Below, in pieces: positions 54,365 to 63,059 of a stretch of DNA of 64,000 bases. The notes below the pieces were generated by a model. That model was not told the DNA's origin. It ran no database searches and worked only from the letters and a program-made list of their open reading frames with translations. Both the position numbers and the translations under genes were made by a program. The number at the start of each line of letters is the position of its first letter. Position 1 is the stretch's first letter. Source of the DNA: B10-G9 sp964627755 (GTDB taxonomy: Bacteria; Chloroflexota; Anaerolineae; Anaerolineales; UBA11858); the NCBI GenBank assembly GCA_964627755.1, contig CAZVIH010000022.1:6494-70493 (forward strand), given 5' to 3'.

Positions 54365-55168
54365 ATGGAAGAACAACTGAATGCCCGACAAAGAAGGGAC
54401 CTGATAGCCCGCTATATCCGAGATCGGACTCAGGTGAAAATGGCAGATCTAATGAAGGAATTTGGATTGACCGACACGTCCATCCGCCGAGATCTTTCAA
54501 TATTGGAAAAAGAAGGGATGCTGCGAAGAGTCCACGGGGGTGCTGTTTCAACAAGTGAAGGGCTCCAGATCATGGATTTTGAAGATCGAAGAGCGCATTT
54601 CAGAACAGAAAAAAGGATGATCGGCGCTTCTGCTTCAGAATTTATTCATCCTAAAGATGTGGTCTTATTCGATTCTGGAACAACGGTTTTACAGGTAGCG
54701 AAACATATATCAAGTTCCCTGCGTCAAATTGGTTCACTTCGGATTGTCACGAATTCAATCCTCTTACTGGATGAAGTTGGCCTGTGGGCTTCGCCAAACC
54801 TGTTATTACTTGGCGGGATCTACCTTCCCGAACACCGGGCAACGGTTGGACCTGAAGTATTAGAAAGTCTTAAAAAGATTTCTGCCCAACGAGTATTTCT
54901 GGGTTGTGATGGTCTAACCCTTGATGGGGGAATTACCACAGCACATCCATTAATTGCTGAGGCCGGCCGCGCGATGGCTTCCAGCGCTGAACAGGTTATA
55001 GTCTTAGCTGATCACAGCAAATTGGGTATAGCCGGGTTTGTGCCTATTATGGATATAGACAATATTGATGTATTGATTACAGATCCAAGTGCTTCCGACC
55101 AGATCGTAGAAGATCTCCGGAAACGAAATGTCAAGGTAATAATCGCGTCTGACGACTATCAAGATTAA
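54365..55168 (+). CDS. DeoR-family repressor
   Basis: 267 residues. The N-terminal DeoR helix-turn-helix (RRDLIARYIRDRTQVKMADL, GLTDTSIRRDLSILEKEGML, RVHGGAV) is followed by a sugar-phosphate-binding DeoRC domain: VVLFDSGTTVLQVAKHI, VTNSILLLDEV, LLGGIYLPEHRATVGPE, VFLGCDGLTLDGGITTAHPL and VLADHSKLG. It senses a phosphorylated intermediate. Being last in the sugar cluster, it is the natural regulator of both divergent operons. Confidence 0.94.
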   Translation: MEEQLNARQRRDLIARYIRDRTQVKMADLMKEFGLTDTSIRRDLSILEKEGMLRRVHGGAVSTSEGLQIMDFEDRRAHFRTEKRMIGASASEFIHPKDVVLFDSGTTVLQVAKHISSSLRQIGSLRIVTNSILLLDEVGLWASPNLLLLGGIYLPEHRATVGPEVLESLKKISAQRVFLGCDGLTLDGGITTAHPLIAEAGRAMASSAEQVIVLADHSKLGIAGFVPIMDIDNIDVLITDPSASDQIVEDLRKRNVKVIIASDDYQD

Positions 55169-55540
55169 TTTCTAAAAAACTGAAAATCTGCAATCACGGA
55201 TATTGTGGTTGTTTTGATTTTGGTTGTCCACTTCATCCTGTTCAAGCCGCCGAAAACCATTCACGCCAGATGAATATTCAGCTCAGCGCCAGCGCCATTT
55301 AGTCTGCGAGTTACAAGAAACAGGCAATTTTCCAAGTCCTGCCTATCCTGTTTTCCAATTTTTACATCCGCTACCAGACGATCAGACAACCCCATTCTTG
55401 CGGATGGTTTTTTTTAACTTTTAAACAAAATCATCTATTTTGCGGATGACAGAAAAGTAGTTATTGTTTATGCTCTTTACATTGCTGCGCAGGATTCCAA
55501 TATTAAAAATCAACATACCTCCAGAAAGGAACCGGAAGGA
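55169..55540. other. gene-free region after deoR
   Basis: No supported reading frame. A weak terminator-like element lies at 55388-55416 (aaccccat...atggtt, then eight T). The remainder is A+T-rich with no recognised motif. Confidence 0.4.
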
Positions 55541-56242
55541 TGTAAAAAAAATCATCTTTTTTGTTTATGGTCCACCTTGACAACATTGATAGTTTTAGCA
55601 GGGTGTATTAAAGCTGATCCCGCATCGGAACCTCTGGAAATCCCTTTAACTGCGGAACGGGAGGGAGATGATTCTCCGGTTATTGATGGGGTTCTGCAGC
55701 CGGGAGAATGGGATCAGGCTGATCTTTTTTATTTTGAGGACGGGAGTGAGTTATACATAGATCAAGATGGTGAGTATCTCTATCTGGCGATCCGCTCCAT
55801 TCCTGATGAAATGATCGCTGGTAATGTCTTTCTGAAAAGCGGAGACCAAATATCCATCCTCCATACATCAGCAGCCCTGGGTACTGCAATCTATCAGCGT
55901 GAGGCAGATTCATGGCGTAAAATCCAGGATTTTATGTGGTGCTGCCGTTCGAGGATTGAGAGTGAAACAGCCAGGCAGGAAAGAGAGGTCTTTTTAAACC
56001 AAGGTGGTTGGCTAGGAATTAACTCCTTCCTGGGAAATGAGAATGAGCTGGAATATCAGATCCACCTCTCCGGGTCAGCTCAGAATCTCGCGGTAAACTT
56101 TATCAGCGCTGATAACCCGGACAGAAAACAGGTCTGGCCGGTTGGTCTGGTTGATGGACCTGCCCAGCCTCCCGAGGGAGGATTTCCGGAAATAATGGAT
56201 TTTTCTCCCAAGGATTGGCAAGATCTGGAGCAGCTGCCATGA
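55541..56242 (+). CDS. lipoprotein of unknown function with a damaged start codon
   Basis: The frame reads CKKNHLFCLWSTLTTLIVLAGC at its opening, a clear lipoprotein signal with lipobox VLAGC, preceded by the ribosome site GGAAGG. The base sequence there is atgtaaaaaaaatcat: the ATG at 55540 is one base out of frame, and in frame the codon is TGT. A start codon is seen only at TTG 55577, too late for a full signal peptide. A one-base change in this A-rich run is likely. The mature part (about 200 residues) has VIDGVLQPGEWDQADLFYF and resembles carbohydrate-binding domain-9-like proteins. It overlaps the next gene by ATGA. Confidence 0.6.
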   Translation, partial: CKKNHLFCLWSTLTTLIVLAGCIKADPASEPLEIPLTAEREGDDSPVIDGVLQPGEWDQADLFYFEDGSELYIDQDGEYLYLAIRSIPDEMIAGNVFLKSGDQISILHTSAALGTAIYQREADSWRKIQDFMWCCRSRIESETARQEREVFLNQGGWLGINSFLGNENELEYQIHLSGSAQNLAVNFISADNPDRKQVWPVGLVDGPAQPPEGGFPEIMDFSPKDWQDLEQLP

Positions 56243-57144
56243 AATGGATGAGCACCTTGCAGTATCTTGTTTTATATCCTTTTCTTTTCAGTATGCTTTT
56301 AGGGGGATGCCGTGGAAATGCGGTCCAACCGGTAGATGTTCCTTCATCGATCAACTCCTCAACAACTGAATCGGGATATCCTTTAGAAGCTGGCAGCAGG
56401 GAAACCAGGGAGCAGGATGGCATGACGCAGCTCTATGTACCCCCCGCTACCTTTTTGATGGGGGCTGAAGAATCTGATCCAGAGGCCGGGGAAGGGGAAA
56501 AACCTGCCCATCCAGTAACCCTGGATGGTTACTGGATCGATGAAACGGAAGTTAGCAACATGCAGTATGTCCTCTGCGTAGAGGCTGGGAAGTGCGCTCC
56601 TTCAAAATTTGTTGATAATCAGCTTTATAACGGAGAGAACTACCCGGTAGTTGGAATCGATTGGCTGGATGCCCAGGATTACTGTACCTGGGCAGGGGGA
56701 AGATTGCCTACCGAGGCTGAATGGGAGTACGCTGCCAAGGGTAATGAAGGTTTTATCTATCCCTGGGGAAATGAGTATGATGGAAATTTCCTGAATGCCT
56801 GTGATCTGAACTGCAGCGAATCCTGGGCAGATCTGGAAGTTGATGACGGATTTTCAATGAGCGCGCCTGTTGGCAGTTTCCCGGATGGGGCCAGCTGGGT
56901 TGGCGCATTGGATATGGCTGGAAATGTCTGGGAGTGGATCCAGGATTGGTGCGGGGAATATGATCACGGATCCCTGGAAAACCCCCCTGGACCCGATGAT
57001 GGGCGATGTAAGATCATCCGGGGTGGGGCCTGGGCCAGTCCGCCTGCCGGTTTACGGACCACCTATCGCATCATCAATACTAGCGAGATCAGTCCTGATA
57101 TTCGACACCCCAATATCGGCTTTCGGTGTGTAATACCCAAATAA
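56239..57144 (+). CDS. lipoprotein with sulfatase-modifying-factor (FGE-like) domain
   Basis: ATG 56239 overlaps the previous stop; 301 residues. A signal peptide with lipobox LLGGC is followed by an FGE-sulfatase fold: PPATFLMGAEESDPEAGEGE, YWIDETEVSNMQYVLCVEAG, GRLPTEAEWEYAAKG, YPWGNEYDG, DMAGNVWEWIQDW and IIRGGAWASPPAGLRTTYRI. The Cys pair of true formylglycine-generating enzymes is absent (RGGAW is followed by no Cys), so it is a binding or EgtB/pkn1-like variant, not a sulfatase activator. Secreted and lipid-anchored. Confidence 0.88.
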   Translation: MKWMSTLQYLVLYPFLFSMLLGGCRGNAVQPVDVPSSINSSTTESGYPLEAGSRETREQDGMTQLYVPPATFLMGAEESDPEAGEGEKPAHPVTLDGYWIDETEVSNMQYVLCVEAGKCAPSKFVDNQLYNGENYPVVGIDWLDAQDYCTWAGGRLPTEAEWEYAAKGNEGFIYPWGNEYDGNFLNACDLNCSESWADLEVDDGFSMSAPVGSFPDGASWVGALDMAGNVWEWIQDWCGEYDHGSLENPPGPDDGRCKIIRGGAWASPPAGLRTTYRIINTSEISPDIRHPNIGFRCVIPK

Positions 57145-57157
57145 TCAGAGGAAAATA

Positions 57158-58219
57158 ATGAATAATGTAGTCAGAAATGTTCTATTAGGGGTTTTTATTC
57201 TGATCCCCCTGTTATTGATCCTGGGGGGATGTCAGCTCAGCCCGTCCATACCATCTGCCAGGCATGGTGCAAAGATGGTCTATGATCCTGTGGGAAAACA
57301 AGTCATTTTGTTTGGAGGTAGAGGAAAAGGTCAAATAGTGGGGGATTTATTAAGTGATCTCTGGGCTTATGATCTGGAGAAAGAAAATTGGCGGGAAATC
57401 AAGACCACCTCAGCACCACCTTCAAGATTAAGTCCAGGTTTTGTTTATGATCCCTCCCATCATCAAGTTGTTTTGTTTGGGGGGTACAGCAACAGGGGTC
57501 GCCTGGATGATACCTGGCTACTTGATCTGGAGAATTATCAATGGACAGAAGTAAATCCTGCTCTCAAACCACCAGCCAGGAGTGATATGGGTATGGCATA
57601 TGACGAATCCAATCATCTCGTTTTGTTATTTGGGGGTTACTGTCTGGAAAATCAACGGGATCTTTGTGATGATACCTGGGTTTTTGATCCCAAGATGAAT
57701 CGCTGGATTGAAATGGATCCCTTATCATCACCGCCCGTGATGTACGGACACTCGCTGAATTATGATCCACTTAATGAACAGTTTCTCGTTTGGGGCGGAC
57801 ATATGTCAAGTTTTGACCAGGGGAGGATGTCTTCCGCTGGTTATAACGATTCGATCTGGTTATATACTTATTCTGATAACCAATGGCAGGAGATCGATCC
57901 TGGTAATCAAAGCCACCCCTCTGCCCGATATTGGCATCAGGCAATCTTTGGATTGGAACCTTCAGGATTAGTTGTTTTTGGAGGAGATGGAGGGTACAGG
58001 TATTTAACTGATACCTGGTTCTTTGATCCAGAAAATGACAGCTGGTCCAGGATCAATTCAGAAAATACTCCCCCGGCCAGGATCGTTGGATCGTCGGTCT
58101 ATAGTCCTGATTATGGACAAATTATTCTTTTTGGTGGTCTGGATGATGACTTTTCTAATCTAAAAGATACCTGGATTTATTCTGATAAATCTGGAGAATG
58201 GGAACTGATTTCTACCTAG
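57158..58219 (+). CDS. kelch-repeat lipoprotein
   Basis: 353 residues. A signal peptide with lipobox ILGGC is followed by six kelch blades, each with V-L/V-F-G-G and a D-T/L-W-x-Y/F-D motif (VILFGGRGKG, VVLFGGYSNRG, VLLFGGYCLEN, FLVWGGHMSS, LVVFGGDGGYR, IILFGGLDDDF). The propeller is predicted to be an extracytoplasmic protein- or sugar-binding platform. It is co-oriented with the two lipoproteins upstream (gap 13 bases), so the three form one operon. Confidence 0.9.
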   Translation: MNNVVRNVLLGVFILIPLLLILGGCQLSPSIPSARHGAKMVYDPVGKQVILFGGRGKGQIVGDLLSDLWAYDLEKENWREIKTTSAPPSRLSPGFVYDPSHHQVVLFGGYSNRGRLDDTWLLDLENYQWTEVNPALKPPARSDMGMAYDESNHLVLLFGGYCLENQRDLCDDTWVFDPKMNRWIEMDPLSSPPVMYGHSLNYDPLNEQFLVWGGHMSSFDQGRMSSAGYNDSIWLYTYSDNQWQEIDPGNQSHPSARYWHQAIFGLEPSGLVVFGGDGGYRYLTDTWFFDPENDSWSRINSENTPPARIVGSSVYSPDYGQIILFGGLDDDFSNLKDTWIYSDKSGEWELIST

Positions 58220-58273
58220 TTGAGGTATAGTTAGGTTAACTCAGGATTAAAAATAGACAAACAGAATAAATCC

Positions 58274-58636
58274 ATGAAACCAAGATCCCTGTTATCCCAG
58301 ATCCTCCGGATATTTGCTGTTGTGATGGTAATTGTCTTGCTGACTGTTGCCATTGTTGCCGGGATCGGTTGGTGGGCTGGGTGGTTAACCGAGGATAAAT
58401 TCAAGACAGCTATCCAGATCGCGGGACTGGTTCTGATCGGGATAGGACTTTTAGGAATTAGGGGGAATTGGGATAAACCCCGCAATTTTGAGTACCAATC
58501 CGGCAGGTCGATCACAAAAGACGACAGTTGGAAAAGAATCCAGCAGTCCCTGCTTGATTTTGCCCAGAGCTACTCTTTTTTATTGATCATGTTATTCGCC
58601 GGGGGGTTGTGTTTGGTCATAGGCTGGATGATGTGA
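58274..58636 (+). CDS. three-span membrane protein, unknown
   Basis: 120 residues. Hydrophobic segments about 12-36 (FAVVMVIVLLTVAIVAGIGW), 46-62 (TAIQIAGLVLIGIGLLG) and 100-119 (FLLIMLFAGGLCLVIGWMM), with a charged cytoplasmic loop between spans 2 and 3. I do not recognise the family. It is 54 bases after the kelch lipoprotein gene and may be the last member of that operon. Confidence 0.6.
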   Translation: MKPRSLLSQILRIFAVVMVIVLLTVAIVAGIGWWAGWLTEDKFKTAIQIAGLVLIGIGLLGIRGNWDKPRNFEYQSGRSITKDDSWKRIQQSLLDFAQSYSFLLIMLFAGGLCLVIGWMM

Positions 58637-58777
58637 TTTTGGATGTTTCCTTGATTCTTTTTGTTTTATAAATCCGAATTACCAATACATACCTAAAATA
58701 CATCTTAATTATGATGTATTTTATTTGGGTTGGATCAGGCCTGAAAGATTTCTCCAAAAACTCCTAATATTAAGCTC

Positions 58778-58807
58778 TTGACAATACTGTGTGATATACT
58801 GTATAAT
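58778..58807 (+). promoter_or_regulatory. strong promoter with direct repeat before padR
   Basis: TTGACA (58778-58783), 18-base spacer and TATAAT (58802-58807). The word ATACTGT occurs at 58784-58790 and 58796-58802, 12 bases apart, filling the spacer. This is a probable PadR operator, and the repressor is encoded immediately downstream. Confidence 0.75.
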
Positions 58808-58814
58808 GCGAAGC

Positions 58815-59177
58815 ATGATGATAAAAAATTCTCAATCAGAACTGTATCTCAAGCTCACCCAGGAACTCCGCAGGGGTATTCTGGTCCTGGCCGCACTCAG
58901 CCAGCTTACGGAGGAAAAATATGGCTATGCCTTAATGAATAGCCTGGCTGAAAAGGGTTTGGACATAGAACAGGGTACTCTTTACCCTCTTTTGCGGAGG
59001 TTGGAGTCCCAGGGTTTGCTGCAAAGCGAGTGGAATGTTGAAGGCTCTCGCCCCAGACGCTATTACGTGATCAGTCCAGAGGGCACTCAAACCCTCCAGG
59101 ATCTGGCTGGGGAGTGGCGTGAAATAACAGAAGTACTGGAAAGATTATTGGCTGGTACTGCCAATCAAGGAGAATAA
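58815..59177 (+). CDS. PadR-family regulator
   Basis: About 120 residues from ATG 58815 or 58818. Earlier in-frame codons overlap the -10 box and cannot be the start. PadR core: RRGILVLAALSQLTEEKYGY, LEQGTLYPLLRRLESQGLLQ-like DIEQGTLYPLLRRLESQGLL, and SRPRRYYVISPEGTQTLQDL. The mRNA leader would be only a few bases, so translation may be nearly leaderless. It is followed by a HAAS-domain membrane protein, its usual partner. Confidence 0.9.
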   Translation: MMIKNSQSELYLKLTQELRRGILVLAALSQLTEEKYGYALMNSLAEKGLDIEQGTLYPLLRRLESQGLLQSEWNVEGSRPRRYYVISPEGTQTLQDLAGEWREITEVLERLLAGTANQGE

Positions 59178-59178
59178 G

Positions 59179-60195
59179 ATGACTTTATTAGATCGATATA
59201 TCCAAGAAGTAGGGCGGCACCTGCCGCGAAAAAATAGGAGTGATATTAAAGCAGAGCTGCGTTCCTCATTTGTTGATACCCTGGAAGATCGATTTGGCCA
59301 GGAAGCAACAGAAGAACAGACATCTGAAGTGCTCAAAGAATTTGGCCAACCTCGTGATGTAGCAGCTTCCTACCACCCCCAGGGCCAATATCTTATTGGA
59401 CCGACATTGTATCCGATCTTTCGGATGGTGGTCTGGATCGTGATTGCCGCAGTGCTTGGGGCTCAAATTCTGGCCTGGGGAATCGGGCTCTTTGTTGATG
59501 GAGAAGCTTTTTCCGTTTTGGAAATGCTGGCGTCCCTGGTAGCCAGTGTTCCGGCCTCATTGGGCTGGATCATCATTACCTTTATGATCCTGCAGTATTT
59601 TGATGCCAAACCTCATCTAGAAAATGAACCCTGGGATCCAACAAAACTGCCTGAGATCAACACGGGTCAAGATATCAAGCGTGGCGAGCTGATCGTGAGC
59701 CTGGTTTTCAGCACATTGATCCTGGCACTGATCACTTTATTCCCGCAGTGGGTGGGTTTTATAACCACACCGGGTGGAGTATTCTATCCCAATCTAGTCA
59801 TCCTCGAGTACCTGGTTCTGATCCAGGTTTCTCTGTTGGCCCATATGGTCCTGGATGTTTACATGCTTTGGAAAGGACAATGGAATATGGTGACCCGGAT
59901 CATCAAACTCGGATTGAGTGTCTACAGCATCGTGATCTTGGGTTTTCTGGTTCAGGGCCACAACGCCTGGCTAACATCCCATTCTGCCGGAGGTTTATTT
60001 GAGGTTCTTGAATCCATTTCCGGAATTTCAGATGGCGGCTGGGAAATTGTAGGTATGCATGCTTTCAGGCTGGCATTTTTTGTAGCGCTGGTGGTGACGA
60101 CCATAGAACTATTCGTTGACATTTTCCGGATCATCCGGAACAAAATCCAAGAAGATAATATATCAGCCAAAGATTTTGTTCTGAAAGTTGAATAA
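59179..60195 (+). CDS. HAAS-domain membrane protein (PadR partner)
   Basis: 338 residues. An N-terminal HAAS domain (about 1-70: DRYIQEVGRHLPRKNRSDIK, EVLKEFGQPRDVAASYHP) is followed by about seven spans in two groups. HAAS proteins are usually encoded just after PadR regulators and are thought to link membrane or envelope state to the regulator. It begins one base after the padR stop. Function is inferred only from family context. Confidence 0.82.
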   Translation: MTLLDRYIQEVGRHLPRKNRSDIKAELRSSFVDTLEDRFGQEATEEQTSEVLKEFGQPRDVAASYHPQGQYLIGPTLYPIFRMVVWIVIAAVLGAQILAWGIGLFVDGEAFSVLEMLASLVASVPASLGWIIITFMILQYFDAKPHLENEPWDPTKLPEINTGQDIKRGELIVSLVFSTLILALITLFPQWVGFITTPGGVFYPNLVILEYLVLIQVSLLAHMVLDVYMLWKGQWNMVTRIIKLGLSVYSIVILGFLVQGHNAWLTSHSAGGLFEVLESISGISDGGWEIVGMHAFRLAFFVALVVTTIELFVDIFRIIRNKIQEDNISAKDFVLKVE

Positions 60196-60226
60196 CTCCT
60201 CCAGAAGAGCATCCAGAAATCCTTAG

Positions 60227-60297
60227 GGACGAAGTCCTTTCAAAGGACTCCGTCCCTTTCAAATCCCCGGAGTTTAAAAGGGACTCCGGGATTTTTT
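60227..60297 (+). terminator. double hairpin with T-run after the HAAS gene
   Basis: An inverted repeat around 60227-60255 is followed by a strong stem cccggagt/actccggg (60266-60273 with 60283-60290, 9-base loop) and ATTTTTTATG. Confidence 0.8.
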
Positions 60298-60334
60298 ATG
60301 TTTTTATGGTTTAATCCTGCAGGAGGTTTTTTTT

Positions 60335-61642
60335 ATGTGTGATACCCTGATCGCTGCTGCAAATGTGACTAAAAACAAGTTTGCGCTTTTCGCAAAGAAT
60401 TCTGACCGCCCACCTAATGAAGCCCAATTCCTGGACTGGGTCCCTGCTCGGACCCATGGGCCCGGGGATATTCTAAAATGTACCTATATCGAAATTCCCC
60501 AGGTTCAGCAAACCCATGCCGTTTTATTATCCCGACCGTTCTGGATGTGGGGAGCGGAGATGGGAATCAATCAACACGGCCTGGCGATCGGCAATGAAGC
60601 TCTATTCTCGAAGGTCCCGGCCAATAGGGAACTGGCCCTGCTGGGTATGGATTTGCTGCGCCTGGCCCTGGAACGGGCCAAATCCGCTCCTGAGGCAGTA
60701 GATGTCATAGCTGATCTGCTGGAAGAGTTCGGGCAGGGAGGATCGCATATTCAACCCGGCCATCTTTATTACCACAACAGCTACCTTATCAGCGACTCGC
60801 GGGAAAATTGGGTGCTGGAAACCATTGGAAAACAGTGGGCAGCTCGGAAGATCGACCCCATTTACAGCATATCCAATTTGATCTCTCTTGAAGGGATTTG
60901 GGACCAGTCTTCTTCTGGATTAAAGCAGTACATTTTAGATAAAGGATATGCTCGATCAAAAGACAAGATTAATCTTACGAAAAATTTTTCTGACCTGGTT
61001 TATACAACTTTCAGTGATGGTAGCAGGCGTTGCGCCAGATCCCGGGAATTACTATCCCAATCTGTGGGTGAGATCCAGGTACAGACTATGGCAGCCATTC
61101 TTCGAGATCATACTGTCCATCAATCTCCTTCACAGGGAATAGCTGGAGCAGATATCTGCATGCATGCCAGCCTGGGTCCCATCCGGGTCAGTCAAACTAC
61201 GGGATCGATGATCGCTTCCCTGCAAGAGGGGGATCCACTGGTTTTTGCTACAGGAACGGCGGCGCCCTGCACAGGCATTTTTAAGCCGGTCTGGGTGGAT
61301 GCGCCGCTAGATCTCGGTCCGCCGCCAGGAGGTAATTTTGATCGAACGACAATCTTCTGGGCTCATGAGGAATTGCACCGGGAAGTGATCAAGAACTATC
61401 CCGACCGAGTAGCTGTTTATCAGGACGAGCGAGATGAGCTGGAAACAGAATTCATTTCGGGAGCCCTGGCGCTCCGGGAAGGATCTCTGGAAGATAGACG
61501 AGCTTATTCTGAGACCTGTTTTCAAAAGGCAGCGGTTATTGAGAAGAAATGGTTGGAGCGAGTCCTCAAGGTTCCGGAAAAACAAAGATTGCTGCACTCG
61601 CTGGCCTGGACTGGGTTCAATAAAATGGCAGATATAGGCTAA
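60335..61642 (+). CDS. C69-family dipeptidase/secernin-like Ntn hydrolase
   Basis: 435 residues, AGGAGG ribosome site followed by a T-run before ATG 60335. MCDTLIAAANVT exposes Cys2 as the N-terminal nucleophile after Met removal. Further family landmarks are AKNSDRPPNEAQ, the W-G-A-E-M-G-I-N block and the secernin-like EGDPLVFATGTAAPCTGIFKP. It probably cleaves dipeptides or acyl-amides in the cytoplasm. Monocistronic, between two terminators. Confidence 0.88.
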   Translation: MCDTLIAAANVTKNKFALFAKNSDRPPNEAQFLDWVPARTHGPGDILKCTYIEIPQVQQTHAVLLSRPFWMWGAEMGINQHGLAIGNEALFSKVPANRELALLGMDLLRLALERAKSAPEAVDVIADLLEEFGQGGSHIQPGHLYYHNSYLISDSRENWVLETIGKQWAARKIDPIYSISNLISLEGIWDQSSSGLKQYILDKGYARSKDKINLTKNFSDLVYTTFSDGSRRCARSRELLSQSVGEIQVQTMAAILRDHTVHQSPSQGIAGADICMHASLGPIRVSQTTGSMIASLQEGDPLVFATGTAAPCTGIFKPVWVDAPLDLGPPPGGNFDRTTIFWAHEELHREVIKNYPDRVAVYQDERDELETEFISGALALREGSLEDRRAYSETCFQKAAVIEKKWLERVLKVPEKQRLLHSLAWTGFNKMADIG

Positions 61643-61767
61643 GGATTGATCAGGATCCGGGGCCTTTTAAAAAATACTGTCTCCAGCTCATGAATAATGC
61701 AACTATCTTCTCAAAAACTCGTATTAATAGATAGAATTTTGTATCTATAATTATACAAAAGCACACC

Positions 61768-62790
61768 ATGGCTCTTCCAAATTTCTTACAGCAGATCAAA
61801 TCTGCCATAGATCATGAATATAAAAGATACCTTTACCGAAACCTTGTATTTAAGGGTGGTGGGGTAAGAGGGATCGCCTATATGGGGGCCCTGGAAGTGC
61901 TGGATGAATATAGGATCGTTGAAAATATCGAACGCGTTGCTGGCACCTCGGCGGGTGCCATGGCGGCTACTATGTTAAGTTTCCGACTCGGTATTCCTGA
62001 GACCAAAACCCTCTTTAATTCCCTGGAGATCTCCAAGATTCCCCAAAGTTCCACAAAACCCAGGAGATTAAAGATTCTTCGTTTTACTGAGGAAGAATCC
62101 TACCGCAGATTTATCACCAAATACGGCTGGTACTCCAGTGAATACTTCTATCACTGGCTGGAAAGCATTATCGCTGATCAGTGTGGAGGTGATGGGCGGG
62201 CAACATTTGCCAATTTTCAGGAACGAGGATTCCGGGACCTTTATATCGTGGCTGCCAATATATCCCGGCAGCGCCCGGAAATATTTTCTCCCACTCATAC
62301 ACCTGATGTTGCTGTGGCTGATGCTGTACGCATGTCCATGTCCATCCCAATCTTCTTTGAAGCTTTGCGGTTCGATGGCAAATCATTTGGGGATGGAGAT
62401 TATTATGTAGACGGCGGCTTATTTGATAATTTCCCTATGCACATCTTTGACCGTCCTGAGTTCCCTGGACGTACCTGGTCTTTCCGGGATGGGATCAATT
62501 GGGAAACGTTGGGTTTGTTTCTTTACCCGGACCGCTACCTGCATCCTGCGGAACCAGAGATCCCTGCCAATGTCTGGGAATATCTGATGCTTGCCTTGCG
62601 AAACCTCTACCAATCCTATGAGCTGACCTACTACGAAACCAGTCCGGTTGATCAGCACCGGACAATAGAGATCAGTGACTGTGGAATTGCAACAACAAAC
62701 TTTGATATCAGTCTTGAAGACGAAAAATATAACCTGCTTTATGAGTCAGGAAAACAAGCAGTTAGGGATTTCTTTTCACCTGCGGTCTGA
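61768..62790 (+). CDS. patatin-like phospholipase
   Basis: 340 residues. Oxyanion loop FKGGGVRGIAYMGALEVL, nucleophile Ser in GTSAGAMAAT (GxSxG), catalytic Asp in VDGGLFDNFP. Ser-Asp dyad acyl hydrolase for lipids. There is no signal peptide; bacterial members are cytosolic or exported by other routes. The upstream 125-base gap contains only a small inverted repeat (61727-61748). Confidence 0.93.
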   Translation: MALPNFLQQIKSAIDHEYKRYLYRNLVFKGGGVRGIAYMGALEVLDEYRIVENIERVAGTSAGAMAATMLSFRLGIPETKTLFNSLEISKIPQSSTKPRRLKILRFTEEESYRRFITKYGWYSSEYFYHWLESIIADQCGGDGRATFANFQERGFRDLYIVAANISRQRPEIFSPTHTPDVAVADAVRMSMSIPIFFEALRFDGKSFGDGDYYVDGGLFDNFPMHIFDRPEFPGRTWSFRDGINWETLGLFLYPDRYLHPAEPEIPANVWEYLMLALRNLYQSYELTYYETSPVDQHRTIEISDCGIATTNFDISLEDEKYNLLYESGKQAVRDFFSPAV

Positions 62791-62808
62791 TTTTTATGCA
62801 GTCGCACA

Positions 62809-62988
62809 TTAAGGATTGTACACACCCACAGCCTTGAATCCAGAACCATTTGGGCTGTAAATCCAGCTAACCAACTCACCATCAACATTCCAAGTAATCA
62901 ACAGGTCTTGATCTCCATCATCTGAAATATCCTCTGGGTCTTGGGACCAGATCACATCGTGCAGTTTTCCTGGCACTTCAGAGCTCAT
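62809..62988 (-). pseudogene. C-terminal remnant of an FG-GAP-like repeat protein
   Basis: A 59-residue frame (ATG 62986-62988, stop TAA 62809-62811) reads like the end of a larger extracellular protein: DPEDISDDGDQDLLITWNVD, then DGELVSWIYSPNGSGFK. The D-x-S-D-D-G-D-x-D motif is the calcium-binding loop of FG-GAP/VCBS blades. There is no ribosome site and no signal peptide. I read it as a decayed gene remnant rather than a real small protein. Confidence 0.4.
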
Positions 62989-63059
62989 TCCAGGGCTGCT
63001 TCACCCTGGTTTGGACCTGATAGACCCGGGAAAGCATCCAGCATCCACGCTGGAAATTT

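Noticed and set aside
55224..55424. 66-residue frame after deoR
   Set aside because: No ribosome site, low-complexity ending and no recognisable motif.
56239..57144. True formylglycine-generating enzyme
   Set aside because: The catalytic Cys residues after RGG are missing, and no sulfatase gene is nearby.
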